A stretch of 5,279 nucleotides of DNA from Cloacimonetes bacterium UBA4175 (lineage in GTDB: Bacteria; Cloacimonadota; Cloacimonadia; Cloacimonadales; Cloacimonadaceae): contig DFUX01000043.1 of assembly GCA_002379855.1 (NCBI GenBank), forward strand, positions 1 through 5,279, given 5' to 3'. Shown piece by piece: positions 5,232 through 5,279 of this stretch (its first letter is position 1; each line of letters starts with the position of its first letter). Both the position numbers and the translations under genes were made by a program. The notes beneath the pieces are model-generated. The model ran no database searches. It was not told the origin of the DNA and was given only the letters and a program-made list of their open reading frames with translations.

Positions 5232-5261
5232 CGCGGATATACGCGGATAAAAGGCGCGGAT
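5232..5261. repeat. Short CGCGGAT direct repeat (three units)
   Basis: CGCGGAT occurs at 5232-5238, 5242-5248 and 5255-5261, with spacings of 10 and 13 bp. The first two sit in near-identical decamers (TCGCGGATAT and ACGCGGATAA). The roughly one-helical-turn spacing and intergenic location resemble dispersed CGCGGATnnACGCGGAT-type intergenic repeats that I recall from several bacterial genomes; this assignment is from memory. The copy may continue beyond the window. Confidence 0.5.
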
Positions 5262-5279
5262 TGGGCTGCCGAAGTCTGT

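Larger units (their letters stand above)
5063..5279. other. Non-coding spacer after the carbamoyltransferase operon
   Basis: This is 217 bp with no open frame that has a ribosome binding site. It holds the terminator candidate, an A/C-only tract (5140-5164), two copies of GGTTCTC (5192-5198 and 5226-5232) and three CGCGGAT units near the window end. The base pattern differs from the coding regions and looks like intergenic repeat material. A minus-strand frame is open from the window edge to a TAA at 5200-5202 (26 codons) and could be the tail of a neighbouring gene, but nothing in it is recognisable. Confidence 0.5.

Noticed and set aside
5200..5277. 26-codon minus-strand frame open from the window edge, possible C-terminus of a neighbouring gene
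   Set aside because: It is translated mostly from the CGCGGAT repeat, matches no known protein end, and is too short to support a call.

Overview
The window reads as ordinary bacterial DNA of moderate to high GC content, using the standard bacterial code and Shine-Dalgarno starts. Genes are tightly packed in two divergent groups. I cannot name the organism with confidence. The mix of a PhnE-type permease, a thymidine phosphorylase and glycan-tailoring enzymes, plus short CGCGGAT-type repeats in the final spacer, would fit an uncultured anaerobic lineage such as Cloacimonadota, but this is a weak guess. No rRNA, tRNA, CRISPR array, transposase or integrase was seen.

Left part (1-1256, minus strand): a phosphonate-type ABC transporter permease (phnE, 282-1256) is followed after 12 bp by the 5' end of a thymidine/pyrimidine-nucleoside phosphorylase gene (269 to the window edge). 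The phosphorylase ribosome binding site lies against the phnE stop codon, so the two are almost certainly co-transcribed. No ATPase (phnC) or binding protein (phnD) gene precedes phnE here.

Middle (1257-1483): a 227-bp divergent spacer holds a good plus-strand sigma70-like promoter (TTGACA, 16-bp gap, TATTCT). It also has an A/T homopolymer tract close to phnE.

Right part (1484-5062, plus strand): three genes form one compact unit with a 14-bp overlap and then a 2-bp gap. They are a class I SAM methyltransferase with a PrmC-like N-A-P-Y motif, a WbpG-type PP-loop N-acetyl sugar amidotransferase-like protein with paired zinc-type CxxC motifs, and a NodU/CmcH/TobZ-type O-carbamoyltransferase. 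Together they look like a tailoring cassette for a glycan or small molecule: adenylation and amidation, carbamoylation and methylation. The most interesting point is that the carbamoyltransferase keeps its metal-site and YrdC-domain motifs but has Gln-Asn where the family normally has the catalytic-site His-Asp near the N-terminus. Other N-terminal pocket positions are changed as well.

End (5063-5279): a non-coding spacer with a weak terminator-like hairpin, an inverted repeat around it, an A/C-only tract and a short CGCGGAT direct repeat.
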